The notes: generated by a model from the sequence alone, not told the origin. A DNA stretch of 64,000 bases from Peribacillus frigoritolerans (GCF_040250305.1 NZ_CP158190.1:1148001-1212000); one strand, 5' to 3'; shown: positions 16,691-26,787, numbered from the stretch's first letter. A program made the numbers and translations.

Positions 16691-18184
16691 TTAACCGATG
16701 TTTTCTTCAGCAGCAGCCAGGATTTTGTTATTTTCGAGATTTTCTTTTTTAACGGTGAAGACCTGAAAGCCATATGGCGGGCGCGGCTCTGTATATACTT
16801 TTCCTTTGAATGCCGGGATTTCGGAAACGACTGTATCCCATGTGTGGTTTTGTGATTCGAATGTAACTTCAAGAAGCTGAGGGAATCTGGTTAAAATACG
16901 GCAGCCGATTTCATAAATCAGATTTTGGATCGAAGGAGTCTCCATTTCATGGAAAACGGATGTAGCAATATCGATTATCTGTTCAGCAGCCACGTATTTA
17001 GAAGGATCCACGCCGAATGCATCCTTTTGATCCTCATAGACCCAGTGGAGATTCAAATAGATGAAAAGCGGCCGATTTCCATCTTCGGGAAGCGTCGTAT
17101 ACTCATCACGGACAAAACCGACAAAAGAGTTCCCGCTTACTTTGATTAATTGAAGGTCAAGGATGGAACTGCTTTGCTGAACGATTTCGCTGCCGTTTTC
17201 CCCGCGGATGATTTCGACGGCTGCCTTGGCCCGTTCGTTGCGGGACTTTTTGAATACAAGGTCACTCGGTTTCAATTGAAGATCCGTCGCTTCAGTCACA
17301 GTTTCGAAAGGGATATCCTCGGCAATCAATTTAACCGTATCGATTTGAGGATATTTGTTCAGGAAGGCTTCTGACACATATGAAGCAAATCCTTCTAATG
17401 TTGCTCCTTTGAATGTGGCTAAATGACGTTGGATGAAGTTTTTCATCGAATCTGTCGCGACGACCATGGAATTGTCTCCTTCTGTGAAGGAGGGAAGAAA
17501 AGAGGAGCCGCCAATGGAAACTTTTACATTGGTGCCAAAAATGATATGATCTCTGCCTGAAAAAGTGGATTCTGGTATTTGTTTGATTCCGGTTAAAGGC
17601 TTTGAATAGGTCCTATAGGCAAAAACATTTCCTTTTCCATAACTTAGTGTTTGTGCGGCTGATTTATTTTTCATTGAATTCTCTCCTTCGATTTTTATTT
17701 TATCCTGTAAACGAAATAGGGCAATTTTATGAATTTCAGATAGGGCCTTATCGAACTCTATTGTTTCTGAATGGTGAATCCTTGTTTTCATCGATTGATA
17801 TATGTCATTTTTATCTTTACCGCGTACAGCCAGGATAAATGGAAAGCCGAATTTATTCATATATTGCCGGTTCAATGATATGAAACTTTCATATTCATCG
17901 GCAGTAAGGTCCTTTAAACCGGCGCCATGCTGTTCCTTAGTCGAATCATCACTCATTTCAACTTTGTCCCCTAGGTTCGGGTGCTTCCTGATTAATGTTA
18001 ACTTTTCTTCCTTTGACGAATTGCTTACAATGTCCACCATGCATCGATGCAGATTGATGATAGATGAAAATGGTCTATTGGCTGCCGCCTTTTCTGCAAT
18101 CCAAGGTGAATGTTCGAAAGTATCACCAAGGAACATCGTGAACTCCTTTTCGCTAATTGCATTTAGTGACTTAATAGTAATCAT
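16691..18184 (-). CDS. pucL: Bifunctional OHCU decarboxylase / urate oxidase
   Basis: This 497-residue protein joins two purine-degradation enzymes, as in B. subtilis PucL. Residues 1-165 form the OHCU decarboxylase domain (FEHSPWIAEKAA, HRCMVDIV, HPNLGDKVEMS). Residues 175-495 form uricase, with the charge-relay threonine region MVVATDSMKNFIQRHL, the SFVGFVRDEYTTLPE segment and THTW(D) near the end converted here to NHTWDTVVSE. It turns urate into 5-hydroxyisourate and, after PucM acts, OHCU into S-allantoin. It lies between the urate permease and pucM. Cofactor-free uricases need no metal, consistent with the motifs. Confidence 0.95.
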   Translation of the reverse strand: MITIKSLNAISEKEFTMFLGDTFEHSPWIAEKAAANRPFSSIINLHRCMVDIVSNSSKEEKLTLIRKHPNLGDKVEMSDDSTKEQHGAGLKDLTADEYESFISLNRQYMNKFGFPFILAVRGKDKNDIYQSMKTRIHHSETIEFDKALSEIHKIALFRLQDKIKIEGENSMKNKSAAQTLSYGKGNVFAYRTYSKPLTGIKQIPESTFSGRDHIIFGTNVKVSIGGSSFLPSFTEGDNSMVVATDSMKNFIQRHLATFKGATLEGFASYVSEAFLNKYPQIDTVKLIAEDIPFETVTEATDLQLKPSDLVFKKSRNERAKAAVEIIRGENGSEIVQQSSSILDLQLIKVSGNSFVGFVRDEYTTLPEDGNRPLFIYLNLHWVYEDQKDAFGVDPSKYVAAEQIIDIATSVFHEMETPSIQNLIYEIGCRILTRFPQLLEVTFESQNHTWDTVVSEIPAFKGKVYTEPRPPYGFQVFTVKKENLENNKILAAAEENIG

Positions 18185-18199
18185 TCTAAGGGCTCCTTT

Positions 18200-19525
18200 T
18201 TAAATGCTTTTTGCCATGAACTGATCTGTTTCCGCGATGGTTCTATCTGCCGCCTTTTTCCTTCGAGGAGTCAAGATCACATTCAGGATGATGGCTGTCA
18301 GGCTTCCTGTGATGATTCCATCACCGACAACGATACGGATTGTTTCCGGCAGGCTTGAGAATAACTCGGGAACGACGGTGGCGCCCAGTCCGAGTGAGAC
18401 TGAACAAGCAATGACCAATAAATTAGCATTATCCGAGAAATCGACGTCATTCAACATTTTAATTCCTGATGAAACGACCATTCCGAACATGACGACGGTA
18501 GCACCCCCGAGAACGGCAGTAGGAATCAGGGTAGCGAGTGCTGCGATTTTCGGTACAAGTCCAAGCCCGATTAAAATGAAGCCGGCTACAATGGTGATTG
18601 TTCTTTTTTTCACACCGGATAATTGAACGAGGCCTACATTCTGGGCGAATGTACTATAAGGAAAGGCATTGAAAATCCCGCCTAAAGTGAAGGCAAGGCC
18701 TTCTGCCCGGTAGCCCTTGACAATATCTTTTTCACTCAATTCCCTGCCGGTTATTTTTCCGAGAGCAAGGAATGCGCCAGTGGATTCGACAAGGATGACT
18801 GTGCCAACCAACATCATCGTAAGTATGGGTGCTATTTCAAAGCTGGGTGTACCGAAGTACAAAGGAGCGGGAATATGGAACCAAGAAGCCTCGGCAACGG
18901 TGGAAAAGTCCATCTTCCCAAAAAACGTTGAAGCGATCGTTCCTGCTATGATGCCAATCAGAACGGAAATGGAGCGAATGAATCCAGTGAAGCAGCGATT
19001 GATTAACAGAATAACGGCGAGGACTCCTAAAGAAAGCATCAAGTTCTCGGCTGAGCCAAAGTCTTTGCTGCCGGAACCGCCAGCCATATTCTTTATGCCG
19101 GTGGGCACTAAGGATAATCCAATGATGATGACGACGGTACCGGTCACGACAGGCGGGAATAATTTAAGCAGTTTACCAAATATGTTGGAGAAAAAAATGA
19201 TGAATAATCCAGCGGCGATGATTGATCCATAGATAGCGGAAATGCCATAATTGCTGCCGATGGATATCATGGGGGTGACTGCGACGAAAGAAGTTCCCAA
19301 AACTATCGGGAGGCCAATGCCAAAATATTTATTTTTCCAAGATTGCAATAATGTAGCGATCCCGCAGGTCAATAGATCAATGGCAATAAGGTAGGCTAAC
19401 TGTTGAGAATTGAATCCCAATGCCCCGCCGACGATGATCGGCACCAATATGGCACCAGCATACATGGCAAGAACGTGCTGAAGACCTAACGAGAAGGCCT
19501 TGGACTTGTTAATTCTGTCATTCAT
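18200..19525 (-). CDS. pucJ: Urate/xanthine permease (NCS2 family), PucJ/PucK-like
   Basis: This 441-residue membrane protein belongs to the nucleobase-cation symporter 2 family, with about 12-14 helices. Readable family features are GLQHVLAMYAGAILVP at the start, PLYFGTPSFEIAPI, the VESTGAFLALGKITGRE motif in helix 8, and NAFPYSTFAQNVGLVQLSGV in helix 10. Because pucL and pucM follow it by 15 bases, urate is the likely substrate. B. subtilis carries two such genes (pucJ, pucK); only one is here, so the symbol is approximate. It is the first gene of the minus-strand operon. Confidence 0.88.
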   Translation of the reverse strand: MNDRINKSKAFSLGLQHVLAMYAGAILVPIIVGGALGFNSQQLAYLIAIDLLTCGIATLLQSWKNKYFGIGLPIVLGTSFVAVTPMISIGSNYGISAIYGSIIAAGLFIIFFSNIFGKLLKLFPPVVTGTVVIIIGLSLVPTGIKNMAGGSGSKDFGSAENLMLSLGVLAVILLINRCFTGFIRSISVLIGIIAGTIASTFFGKMDFSTVAEASWFHIPAPLYFGTPSFEIAPILTMMLVGTVILVESTGAFLALGKITGRELSEKDIVKGYRAEGLAFTLGGIFNAFPYSTFAQNVGLVQLSGVKKRTITIVAGFILIGLGLVPKIAALATLIPTAVLGGATVVMFGMVVSSGIKMLNDVDFSDNANLLVIACSVSLGLGATVVPELFSSLPETIRIVVGDGIITGSLTAIILNVILTPRRKKAADRTIAETDQFMAKSI

Positions 19526-19683
19526 AAAAAAACTCCCTTCTGCAATAGCATGTCATTTTATATCACGTGATTCTGTTATGATTAATATCATAATAAAAAA
19601 TCAGAAAATTGTCATTAGTTAGATTAGACAATTTTTAGTTGTGGATATAGACAACTTGCATAAAGTGATGGGAGGCTTTTGTT

Positions 19684-21309
19684 TTATATTTTAAGTAAGG
19701 TTTTAATGCGAAGGGCAAGCCGTATCTGGAGTGTGGTCTCCGAATCTTTCAGGCTCTTGCCGAGCAGCTCTTCGCATTTCTCGAGTCTGTATACAACTGT
19801 GTTTCGATGTACGAATAACCTTTTGGCAGTTTCAGATATTTGACAATGAGTTTCGAGATAGACGGATAATGTCTGTAATAAAGATTGCTCCTCCTCGGTG
19901 AAAACCTTTGAAAATCCCTGTAGTGCATAATGGTGAAAATTCATGAGGTCTTCTTCGGGGATGATCCTCAATAATTCCATAATATCCTTCGTTCGGAATA
20001 TTTGGATGTATTCGGTCCTTTTCGAAAGACCTCCTTCGAGAAGGGAGTCGTTCGCTTCTTTGAAAGAGTTCTTGGTCTGTAAAAAACTCTGGCTCAAATG
20101 GCTCACTCCGAAAGAAATCGTGCAGCCGAACTGGCTGGCTGTTATCCTTTGCAATGATTTTAGCGAGGTTTCGACAGTCTGGAGAACGTCGGCAGAGACT
20201 TCATTCACTTCATATAAAAGAATGCATTTCTTGCCTTTGGTAAAGAGATGAATGGGATTGGGTGATAGGCAAAGTTCATCTTCCAAAAACTCGTATATCG
20301 AATCAGCCCTTCGTTGCAGCTGTGTGTAACTTATGTCCGAATCGGATTCATCGATCTTTCCGACTGCGCATATATAGGTTTGTTCATTGGGTAAGGAAAA
20401 CTCCTTTGCCCGATTTATGATTTCCTCTTGTGAGGAGAAACTGCCATCAAGAAAATGAAGGAAGAAATCATTTCGGATATTCCGATCATGCTGTTTAAGG
20501 GCGTGTTCTTTCATCAAGGCAAAAGAAATGACATTGGTTGCCTGTTCTATCGTCAATGTTATGAGGTTATCGCTAGTCTTGATTTCTCCCGATATCGTCA
20601 AATAACCAAATTTTTCTTCATTCATAAAGATGGGGAAGACGGTATAGGGCTGTTTATTGGAAAGGGACGAAAATGAAAAGAAAGACGTTTTGGTTTTGTG
20701 GAATCGGAATCCCTCTTCGCTCATTTTTTTGATTATTGGAATAATTGCGGATGTAGAGATTGGTTGGAATATCGGTTTTAGGTACTGGTCAACTAATAAG
20801 ATGGGGTATCCAATCATATCCGATAAATGATCAAGCAGCTTTTGAATCCCTTTGCCGCGCATGATTAAGTTTGTGAATTGCTTATGTGTTTCCATGGCAA
20901 AGGTCAATTCCGCTGCACGTTGATCCAAAATCCCCCGGAATGTATGGTTGATGATTTCCCCGAGTGACAATTCGGCCGGGAGTTCAATGATTGGAAAGGA
21001 TAAATCATTGGCAAGAACCAGTGCCTCCTCAGGTATTTCCTTTATGTACCTCCTTGTCTTTATTCCCAGGGCTGCGCAGCCTTGGCTTGCCATCGCTTCG
21101 ACGAGTGATGACAAGAGATGCGGCTTGTCCTTTATGTGATAAGCGGTCGTTACAAGGAATTCATTTGGTTTTAAAAAGTTGATGATATCCGGAGCGTCCA
21201 TCATATTGACTGTGCGGACTTCCCGTTCGAGCCCTGTTCCTCCGGCAATTAAATGCATGCCGGTTAATGCTGGCAATGTTAAAAGTTCGGCTACCTTCAT
21301 CTGAAACAC
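19684..21309 (-). CDS. pucR: PucR purine catabolism regulator
   Basis: This 541-residue transcription factor has the PucR layout: an N-terminal PucR domain (about residues 8-130, VAELLTLPALTGMHLIAGG), a middle GGDEF-like region around 290-410, and a C-terminal helix-turn-helix of the HTH_30 type (TAKRLFVHRNTVVYRLEKCEELLG, shown in part). In B. subtilis PucR activates the puc genes in response to allantoin and related intermediates. It lies between the minus-strand uptake/uricase operon and the plus-strand Rieske gene, so it can control both. It is transcribed away from the Rieske gene, with a 290-base shared control region. Confidence 0.93.
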   Translation of the reverse strand: MFQMKVAELLTLPALTGMHLIAGGTGLEREVRTVNMMDAPDIINFLKPNEFLVTTAYHIKDKPHLLSSLVEAMASQGCAALGIKTRRYIKEIPEEALVLANDLSFPIIELPAELSLGEIINHTFRGILDQRAAELTFAMETHKQFTNLIMRGKGIQKLLDHLSDMIGYPILLVDQYLKPIFQPISTSAIIPIIKKMSEEGFRFHKTKTSFFSFSSLSNKQPYTVFPIFMNEEKFGYLTISGEIKTSDNLITLTIEQATNVISFALMKEHALKQHDRNIRNDFFLHFLDGSFSSQEEIINRAKEFSLPNEQTYICAVGKIDESDSDISYTQLQRRADSIYEFLEDELCLSPNPIHLFTKGKKCILLYEVNEVSADVLQTVETSLKSLQRITASQFGCTISFGVSHLSQSFLQTKNSFKEANDSLLEGGLSKRTEYIQIFRTKDIMELLRIIPEEDLMNFHHYALQGFSKVFTEEEQSLLQTLSVYLETHCQISETAKRLFVHRNTVVYRLEKCEELLGKSLKDSETTLQIRLALRIKTLLKI

Positions 21310-21599
21310 CTCATTTTGGAAAATTTGAGTATTGAGTGTAAGTTTATAAATACAAGGGAAATGAATCGGTTTTAAATTAGTGCGTGTTACTGATATTAGT
21401 CGTTTACTAACGTGTTTTGCGGATTTTCATTATCATATCATACAAACCCTTTGGCATATCCTACAAATTTCATTGTATGGATTGCTGGATAAATAAAAAA
21501 GTATTTGCGTGTTAGGTTTTATAACATTGTTAGTGACATATTATCTCGATTTTGTTAATATTTATAAAAAATTAACGTGAGGATAAGGGAGACGATAAA

Positions 21600-22655
21600 A
21601 TGAGTGAAGGCACAGTTGCTTCCGGTAAGAAAAAAAGAGTAACGCCGTTTCCGAAAGAATGCACATTCAGCAAAGGGGACTGGGATGTATTATCGCAATA
21701 TTGGTTTCCTGTGGCTGCAGTCGAGGAGGTATCGGAAAAACCGATAGGCATTAAACTTCTGGATGTGCACCTTGTCCTTTATCGGGCCAATGGGAAGATT
21801 ATCGTTGCGAGGGACCTTTGTCTGCATCGCGGTGTGCCATTAAGCATGGGGTGGGTGGATGGTGATGATATCGTATGCCCTTACCACGGTTTTAGATATG
21901 GTCCGGAAGGGAATTGTACGGGGATACCTGCGCATCCCAACGCTAAAATATCCCCGCGTCTTTGCATTAATATTTATCCCGCGATAGAGCGCTACGGCTT
22001 GGTTTGGACTTCGATTGCGAGCGATAAAGAGGATATTCCGAAGTTACCGGCCTGGGATGATGAGGAATATTTGAACATCCTGCCGCCATCCATAGACATT
22101 GCCGGTTCAGCCGGTCGGCAGATGGAAGGTTTTTTGGATGTGTCCCACTTTGCTTGGGTTCATTCGGAAAGCTTCGCTGATCGTAACAATCCTATCGTTC
22201 CTAGTTATAAGGTGGAAAAAACGGAGTATGGCCTGCATGTGGAATACTTAAGTTCCGTCAGTAATTACGGAAAAGGCATGCGGCATTTAGAACCTGACAA
22301 CTTTGAGTGGCTGCGTGTTTTTGATATCTATCCACCGCTGGCGGCCAAGCTTACTGTCCATTTCCCGGAGGATGGAAAACTTCACATCCTGAACTGTGCC
22401 AGTCCGGTTTCGGCACGAAAGACAAGAATGTTTTCGCCGATGGCCCGTAACTTTGATATAGATGCCCCGGTTGAAGATACTTATGAATTCAATTTGCAGA
22501 TTTTCAATGAAGATAAGGAAATGGTGGAAAATCAAAAGCCGGAGGAGCTGCCTCTCGATTTGCAAGCGGAAGCGCATATCGCGGCAGATAAGACGTCGAT
22601 CGCTTATCGTCAGCTATTGAGGGAATTGGGCTTAGGTTCAAATTATACAAGTTGA
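21600..22655 (+). CDS. Rieske oxygenase alpha subunit, HpxD-like (candidate xanthine hydroxylase)
   Basis: This 351-residue protein is a Rieske non-haem iron oxygenase. The [2Fe-2S] ligands are Cys74 and His76 (CLH) and Cys93 and His96 (CPYH). The mononuclear iron site is Asp180, His183 and His188 in FLDVSHFAWVHSESF. It sits between pucR and allantoate amidohydrolase. In Klebsiella a Rieske protein, HpxD, together with the reductase HpxE, is implicated in converting xanthine to urate. No xanthine dehydrogenase subunit is in this window, so the same role is a reasonable inference, but no HpxE-like reductase is adjacent. GAUAAGGGAGA precedes the ATG. Confidence 0.85.
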   Translation: MSEGTVASGKKKRVTPFPKECTFSKGDWDVLSQYWFPVAAVEEVSEKPIGIKLLDVHLVLYRANGKIIVARDLCLHRGVPLSMGWVDGDDIVCPYHGFRYGPEGNCTGIPAHPNAKISPRLCINIYPAIERYGLVWTSIASDKEDIPKLPAWDDEEYLNILPPSIDIAGSAGRQMEGFLDVSHFAWVHSESFADRNNPIVPSYKVEKTEYGLHVEYLSSVSNYGKGMRHLEPDNFEWLRVFDIYPPLAAKLTVHFPEDGKLHILNCASPVSARKTRMFSPMARNFDIDAPVEDTYEFNLQIFNEDKEMVENQKPEELPLDLQAEAHIAADKTSIAYRQLLRELGLGSNYTS

Positions 22656-22660
22656 TAAAA

Positions 22661-22697
22661 AGAGGGTGTCCGGTTTAATGGGCGCTCTCTTCTTTTA
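22661..22697 (+). terminator. Terminator after the Rieske gene
   Basis: AGAGGGTGTCC pairs, with wobbles, with GGGCGCTCTCT, followed by a T-rich run. It separates the Rieske transcript from the pucFGH genes, which must have their own promoter in 22700-22850. Confidence 0.75.
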
Positions 22698-22852
22698 TTG
22701 GCTTACTTTCAGTTGGTTATTTTGCACAAAAAAACACCGAAATACTAACAGAATTGTCAATGAAGTTAAATGCGAAAGCAAGTAAAATAATAGATAACAT
22801 AAATTTGTGAATATTCATAACATGAATGGATATTGAGAAGGGAAGCGATGTG

Positions 22853-24100
22853 ATGGGCATTCAAATCGAAAAATTCATAGATGAAAAGGATGATGTTGCG
22901 TCGATGATAGAATGGTTGGCATCTTTCGGGGCAACGGAGAATAATGGGGTGACCCGGTTATTATATTCCAAGGAATGGATGAGCGCTCAGCAGGCAATGA
23001 AAGCTGAGATGGAAAAAGAAAAGCTCAGTACATATTTTGATAGTGTAGGCAACTTGTTTGGCAGGCTTGAGGGAACGGATCTCTCCGGTGGAATCATTCT
23101 GACTGGTTCTCATATAGACACGGTCAAGGATGGGGGGAAATATGACGGCGCATATGGGGTCATCGCTAGTTTCCTGGCAGTTAAGAGGTTGTATAAAGCC
23201 TATGGGGCGCCGCGAAAGACGATTGAAGTCGTTTCCTTTTGTGAGGAGGAAGGAAGCAGATTTCCCTTAACGTTTTGGGGGTCGAGGAATATTAAAGGAA
23301 TCTATGGTCTTGAGCATGTCAGGGATTTAAAAGATACAGAAGGAATTCCTTTTTTGGAAGCCATGAAAAAGTCAGGGTTTGAACCTGAAGCCTATAAAAC
23401 CCCGGTCCGCGATGATATTGAACGGTTCGTCGAAATTCATATAGAACAGGGGATGGTGCTTGAAAAGAATGAGAATGCAATTGGGGTCGTCAGCCATATT
23501 GTCGGGCAGCGCCGTTATACGGTTAAAATCATGGGTGAGAGTGATCATGCGGGCACCACTCCCATGTCATACAGGAAGGATGCTGTCGGTTTTGCTTCGG
23601 AATTCATTTCTTTTTTAACGAAAAAAGCGAAGGAGATGGACCCGGGTTTAGTTGCGACGGTTGGCAGAATGGATGTTAAGCCTAATGTTCCGAATGTCAT
23701 TGCTGGTGAAGTGGAGCTCAGTCTCGATATCAGGCATCACGAGGAAGAGGTTCTTGAAAGGTTTTGTAAGGAAATCTTTTCGACTTTCGATTCCTTGGCA
23801 AAGGAGGCTGAAATGAAGTTGGAGGTTTCACAATGGATGGATGTCAAACCTGTTGCGATGGATCGGGAAATGAATCGCCTTGTCCGAAAGATAACTGAAG
23901 ATAAAAATATACCATACCAAGATATGGTCAGCGGAGCCGGCCATGATGCACAGGTATTTGGTTCGTTTTGTCCGACTTGCTTGCTGTTCGTTCCAAGTAA
24001 GGGGGGGATCAGCCATTCGCCTAAGGAGTTTACGAGTGTTGCGGATATGGAAAAGGGAATCGACGTTTTAAGTGAAATACTATATAAATTAGCCTATTAA
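22853..24100 (+). CDS. pucF: Allantoate amidohydrolase (M20-type zinc/manganese hydrolase)
   Basis: This 415-residue enzyme releases ammonia and CO2 from allantoate, giving (S)-ureidoglycine. It is of the AllC/PucF type in the M20 family: TGSHIDTVKDGGKYDG carries metal ligands, CEEEGSRF the catalytic and bridging glutamates, IHIEQGMVLE a further metal-site residue, and GHDAQ the late histidine. The ATG at 22853 is chosen because GAGAAGGGAAG lies seven to nine bases upstream; an earlier ATG at 22826 lacks a site. It begins an operon with the transaminase and allantoinase, 14 bases from the next gene. Confidence 0.92.
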   Translation: MGIQIEKFIDEKDDVASMIEWLASFGATENNGVTRLLYSKEWMSAQQAMKAEMEKEKLSTYFDSVGNLFGRLEGTDLSGGIILTGSHIDTVKDGGKYDGAYGVIASFLAVKRLYKAYGAPRKTIEVVSFCEEEGSRFPLTFWGSRNIKGIYGLEHVRDLKDTEGIPFLEAMKKSGFEPEAYKTPVRDDIERFVEIHIEQGMVLEKNENAIGVVSHIVGQRRYTVKIMGESDHAGTTPMSYRKDAVGFASEFISFLTKKAKEMDPGLVATVGRMDVKPNVPNVIAGEVELSLDIRHHEEEVLERFCKEIFSTFDSLAKEAEMKLEVSQWMDVKPVAMDREMNRLVRKITEDKNIPYQDMVSGAGHDAQVFGSFCPTCLLFVPSKGGISHSPKEFTSVADMEKGIDVLSEILYKLAY

Positions 24101-24114
24101 AGGAGTTGGGGAAA

Positions 24115-25377
24115 ATGGCATATTCAGAATTGAATGCACCGATGAGAACGATCATGACACCAGGACCGGTCGAAGTGGACCCGCGTGTTTTAAGGGCGAT
24201 GAGCACACCGATATTAGGGCAATTCGATCCTGCATTCACTACAATCATGAATGAAGTGATGGAAATGCTGCGTTTGGTTTTTCAAACGAAAAATAAATGG
24301 GCATTCCCGATCGATGGCACCTCAAGATCGGGTAATGAAGCGATTTTATGCAGCATCATTGAGCCGGGAGATAAGGTTCTGGTTCCCATATTCGGTAGAT
24401 TCGGTCATTTGTTGGTCGAAATCTGTGAGCGATACGGAGCTGAAGTCCATACGATGGAATGTCCTTGGGGAGAGGTGTTCGAACCGCAAGCTGTCATCGC
24501 GGAAATCAAGAAAGTCTCCCCTAAAATAACAGCAATCGTTCATGGGGAAACTTCCACTGGTTGTATGCAGCCTTTGAAGGAAATCGGGTTGGCCTGCCGT
24601 GAATTGGGTGTCCTGCTTGTGGTGGATGCGGTTGCCTCCATCGGGGGCACCGATGTTAAGGTGGATGAATGGTGTATTGATGGGTTGATAGGAGGGACGC
24701 AAAAATGCTTGTCCGTTCCTTCAGGTATGGCACCGATTACGTATAATGAGAGAATAGAAGAAATCATCCAGTCCCGCAAAAAGGTGGAACGTGGTATTGC
24801 GACGGATGAAGACAACCAAAAGGTTTCGCTCCGCCGTCCGATCACCAGTAATTATTTCGATTTAAGCATGCTGCAGGATTATTGGGGACCGCGCCGCTTG
24901 AATCACCATACAGAAGCTACTTCCATGATTTATGCGTTACGTGAAGGGTTGCGCCTTGTGCTTGAAGAAGGTCTGGAAACGCGCTTTGCCCGTCATGAAC
25001 TCCACGAAGCTGCTCTCGTTGGAGGGATCAAGGCAATGGGGCTAACGTTATTCGGGGATGGGAAAAACAAACTTCCGTGTGTAACTTGCATCGAAATTCC
25101 AAAAGGAATCGACGGTGAGGCTGTAAGAGCCATGCTGTTGAATGAATTTGGCATCGAAATCGCTTCCTCGTTTGGTCCGCTTCACGGGAAAATCTGGAGG
25201 ATCGGGACCATGGGATTCAGTTGCAGGAAAGAAAACATCCTCTTTGTATTGGCTTCCTTGGAAGCTGTCCTTTTGCGCCAGGGGTTCCAAGTTAATCGGG
25301 GAGAGGCTTTGCAGGCTGCACTGGATGTGTATGTGGGAAAGACGGAGAAAGTGTCTGCATCAAGGGGTTCTCTTTGA
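24115..25377 (+). CDS. pucG: (S)-ureidoglycine--glyoxylate transaminase (class V aminotransferase)
   Basis: This PLP enzyme of 420 residues transfers the amino group of ureidoglycine to glyoxylate, giving glycine and oxalurate. Family features are TPGPVEVDPRVLRAM at the start, DGTSRSGNEAIL for phosphate binding, VDAVASIGG with the PLP-ring aspartate, and GTQKCLSVPSG with the Schiff-base lysine. It resembles alanine-glyoxylate aminotransferases, but the position between allantoate amidohydrolase and allantoinase points to PucG. AAGGAG precedes the ATG at 24115; a TTG nine bases earlier is too close to that site. It follows pucF by 14 bases. Confidence 0.92.
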   Translation: MAYSELNAPMRTIMTPGPVEVDPRVLRAMSTPILGQFDPAFTTIMNEVMEMLRLVFQTKNKWAFPIDGTSRSGNEAILCSIIEPGDKVLVPIFGRFGHLLVEICERYGAEVHTMECPWGEVFEPQAVIAEIKKVSPKITAIVHGETSTGCMQPLKEIGLACRELGVLLVVDAVASIGGTDVKVDEWCIDGLIGGTQKCLSVPSGMAPITYNERIEEIIQSRKKVERGIATDEDNQKVSLRRPITSNYFDLSMLQDYWGPRRLNHHTEATSMIYALREGLRLVLEEGLETRFARHELHEAALVGGIKAMGLTLFGDGKNKLPCVTCIEIPKGIDGEAVRAMLLNEFGIEIASSFGPLHGKIWRIGTMGFSCRKENILFVLASLEAVLLRQGFQVNRGEALQAALDVYVGKTEKVSASRGSL

Positions 25378-25407
25378 TTATAAAACTATTTTGGAGGAGT
25401 GGTCCGT

Positions 25408-26787
25408 ATGTCAATATATGATCTTATTATCCGCAATGGATATGTAGTTTTTCCTGATGGAGTGAAGAAAGCTGATCTCGCCATCCAGGATGGGGTGATT
25501 GTTAAGATTGGGGATATCCTGGATGGTAAAGGTGAAGCAGAGTATGAAGCGGATGGCCAGCATATCTTTCCTGGTATGATTGATGTCCATGTGCATTTTA
25601 GCGAACCTGGCCGCGCTCATTGGGAGGGCTTTGAAACAGGATCGCAAATGATGGCGGCGGGAGGCTGCACCACATATTTCGATATGCCATTGAATGGAAT
25701 CCCTTCAACGATTGATCGAAAGGCTTTCCTTGAAAAGGGCAAGCTCGGTGAGATGAAGTCGGTTGTAGACTTTGGATTATGGGGAGGACTGGTCCCGGGA
25801 AATATCGATGATTTAGAGGATCTCGCCAAATCCGGAGTCATCGGATTTAAGGCCTTTCTTTCAGCGACGGGAAATGAGGAGTTTGAACGGGCAGATGATT
25901 TCACCCTTTTACATGGAATGAAGAAAATAGCGGAATTGGGAAAGGTCTTGGCCCTTCATGCGGAAAGTGATCCGATCACTCAGTGGTTCAAGCGGGAAAA
26001 AGAGAAGGATGGACTATTCAGTGCGAATGATTATGCAGCTACAAGACCTGTGCAAGCGGAAGCGGAGGCTGTGGAACGTGCCATTACATATGCAGAGTTA
26101 ACGGGCTGTCCGCTGCACTTTGTCCATATTAGCAGTAGTTTGGCCATCGAAAAAATTGAATCGGCCAAACAAAAGGGGCTGGATGTGACGGTCGAGACGT
26201 GTCCGCATTATTTATTATTCAATCAGGATGATTTAATAGAAAAAGGCGCGGTTGCAAAATGTGCTCCCCCGCTAAGGGAAAGAGAAGAACAAGAAAGATT
26301 GATTACCCGTTTAATGGAAGGGAAATTCGATATGATTTCTTCTGACCACTCACCATGCCCTTATGAGCTGAAAGATCCTGCCATACATAATATTTTTGAA
26401 GCGTGGGGCGGAATAAGCGGGGGGCAATTTTCGCTGATGTCGATGATAGAATTGGCAGTTTTACATGGTATCCCGCTTCATAAAATCGCTGAGTGGACAG
26501 CTTCAGCCCCGGCAAAAAGGTTCGGTCTTTCCTCTAGAAAAGGACAAATTAAGGTAGGGAAGGATGCAGACCTTGCCATCGTTTCACTTAATGGTACGCA
26601 TGAAGTTTCGGAAACGAATTTCTTCGCGAAACATAAGCAAAGCGTTTATATGGGCCATACCTTTCCTTGCCAAATCACGGCTACCATTAATAGAGGGAAA
26701 ATAGTTTACGAGTCTGATGTAATCAGTGAAAGGGAGCGTGGGGAGTGGCTAAAAGTGATAGATTCCAGTATTGCGGTCAATAGCTAG
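25408..26787 (+). CDS. pucH: Allantoinase
   Basis: This 459-residue cyclic amidohydrolase opens the allantoin ring to give allantoate. The metal-site motifs are DVHVHFSEPGRAHWEG at residues 57-72, the carbamylated lysine in GFKAFLSATG, the first metal histidine group in LALHAESD, FVHISSS, CPHYL and the late SSDHSPCP. It is the last gene of the pucFGH operon, with GGAGGAG before its ATG at 25408. Gene order (allantoate hydrolase, transaminase, allantoinase) differs from the reaction order, as is common. Two hairpins follow before the paa thioesterase gene on the other strand. Confidence 0.94.
   Translation: MSIYDLIIRNGYVVFPDGVKKADLAIQDGVIVKIGDILDGKGEAEYEADGQHIFPGMIDVHVHFSEPGRAHWEGFETGSQMMAAGGCTTYFDMPLNGIPSTIDRKAFLEKGKLGEMKSVVDFGLWGGLVPGNIDDLEDLAKSGVIGFKAFLSATGNEEFERADDFTLLHGMKKIAELGKVLALHAESDPITQWFKREKEKDGLFSANDYAATRPVQAEAEAVERAITYAELTGCPLHFVHISSSLAIEKIESAKQKGLDVTVETCPHYLLFNQDDLIEKGAVAKCAPPLREREEQERLITRLMEGKFDMISSDHSPCPYELKDPAIHNIFEAWGGISGGQFSLMSMIELAVLHGIPLHKIAEWTASAPAKRFGLSSRKGQIKVGKDADLAIVSLNGTHEVSETNFFAKHKQSVYMGHTFPCQITATINRGKIVYESDVISERERGEWLKVIDSSIAVNS

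Noticed and set aside
16691..18184. Fusion of OHCU decarboxylase and uricase as a novelty
   Set aside because: The same fusion is known in B. subtilis PucL.
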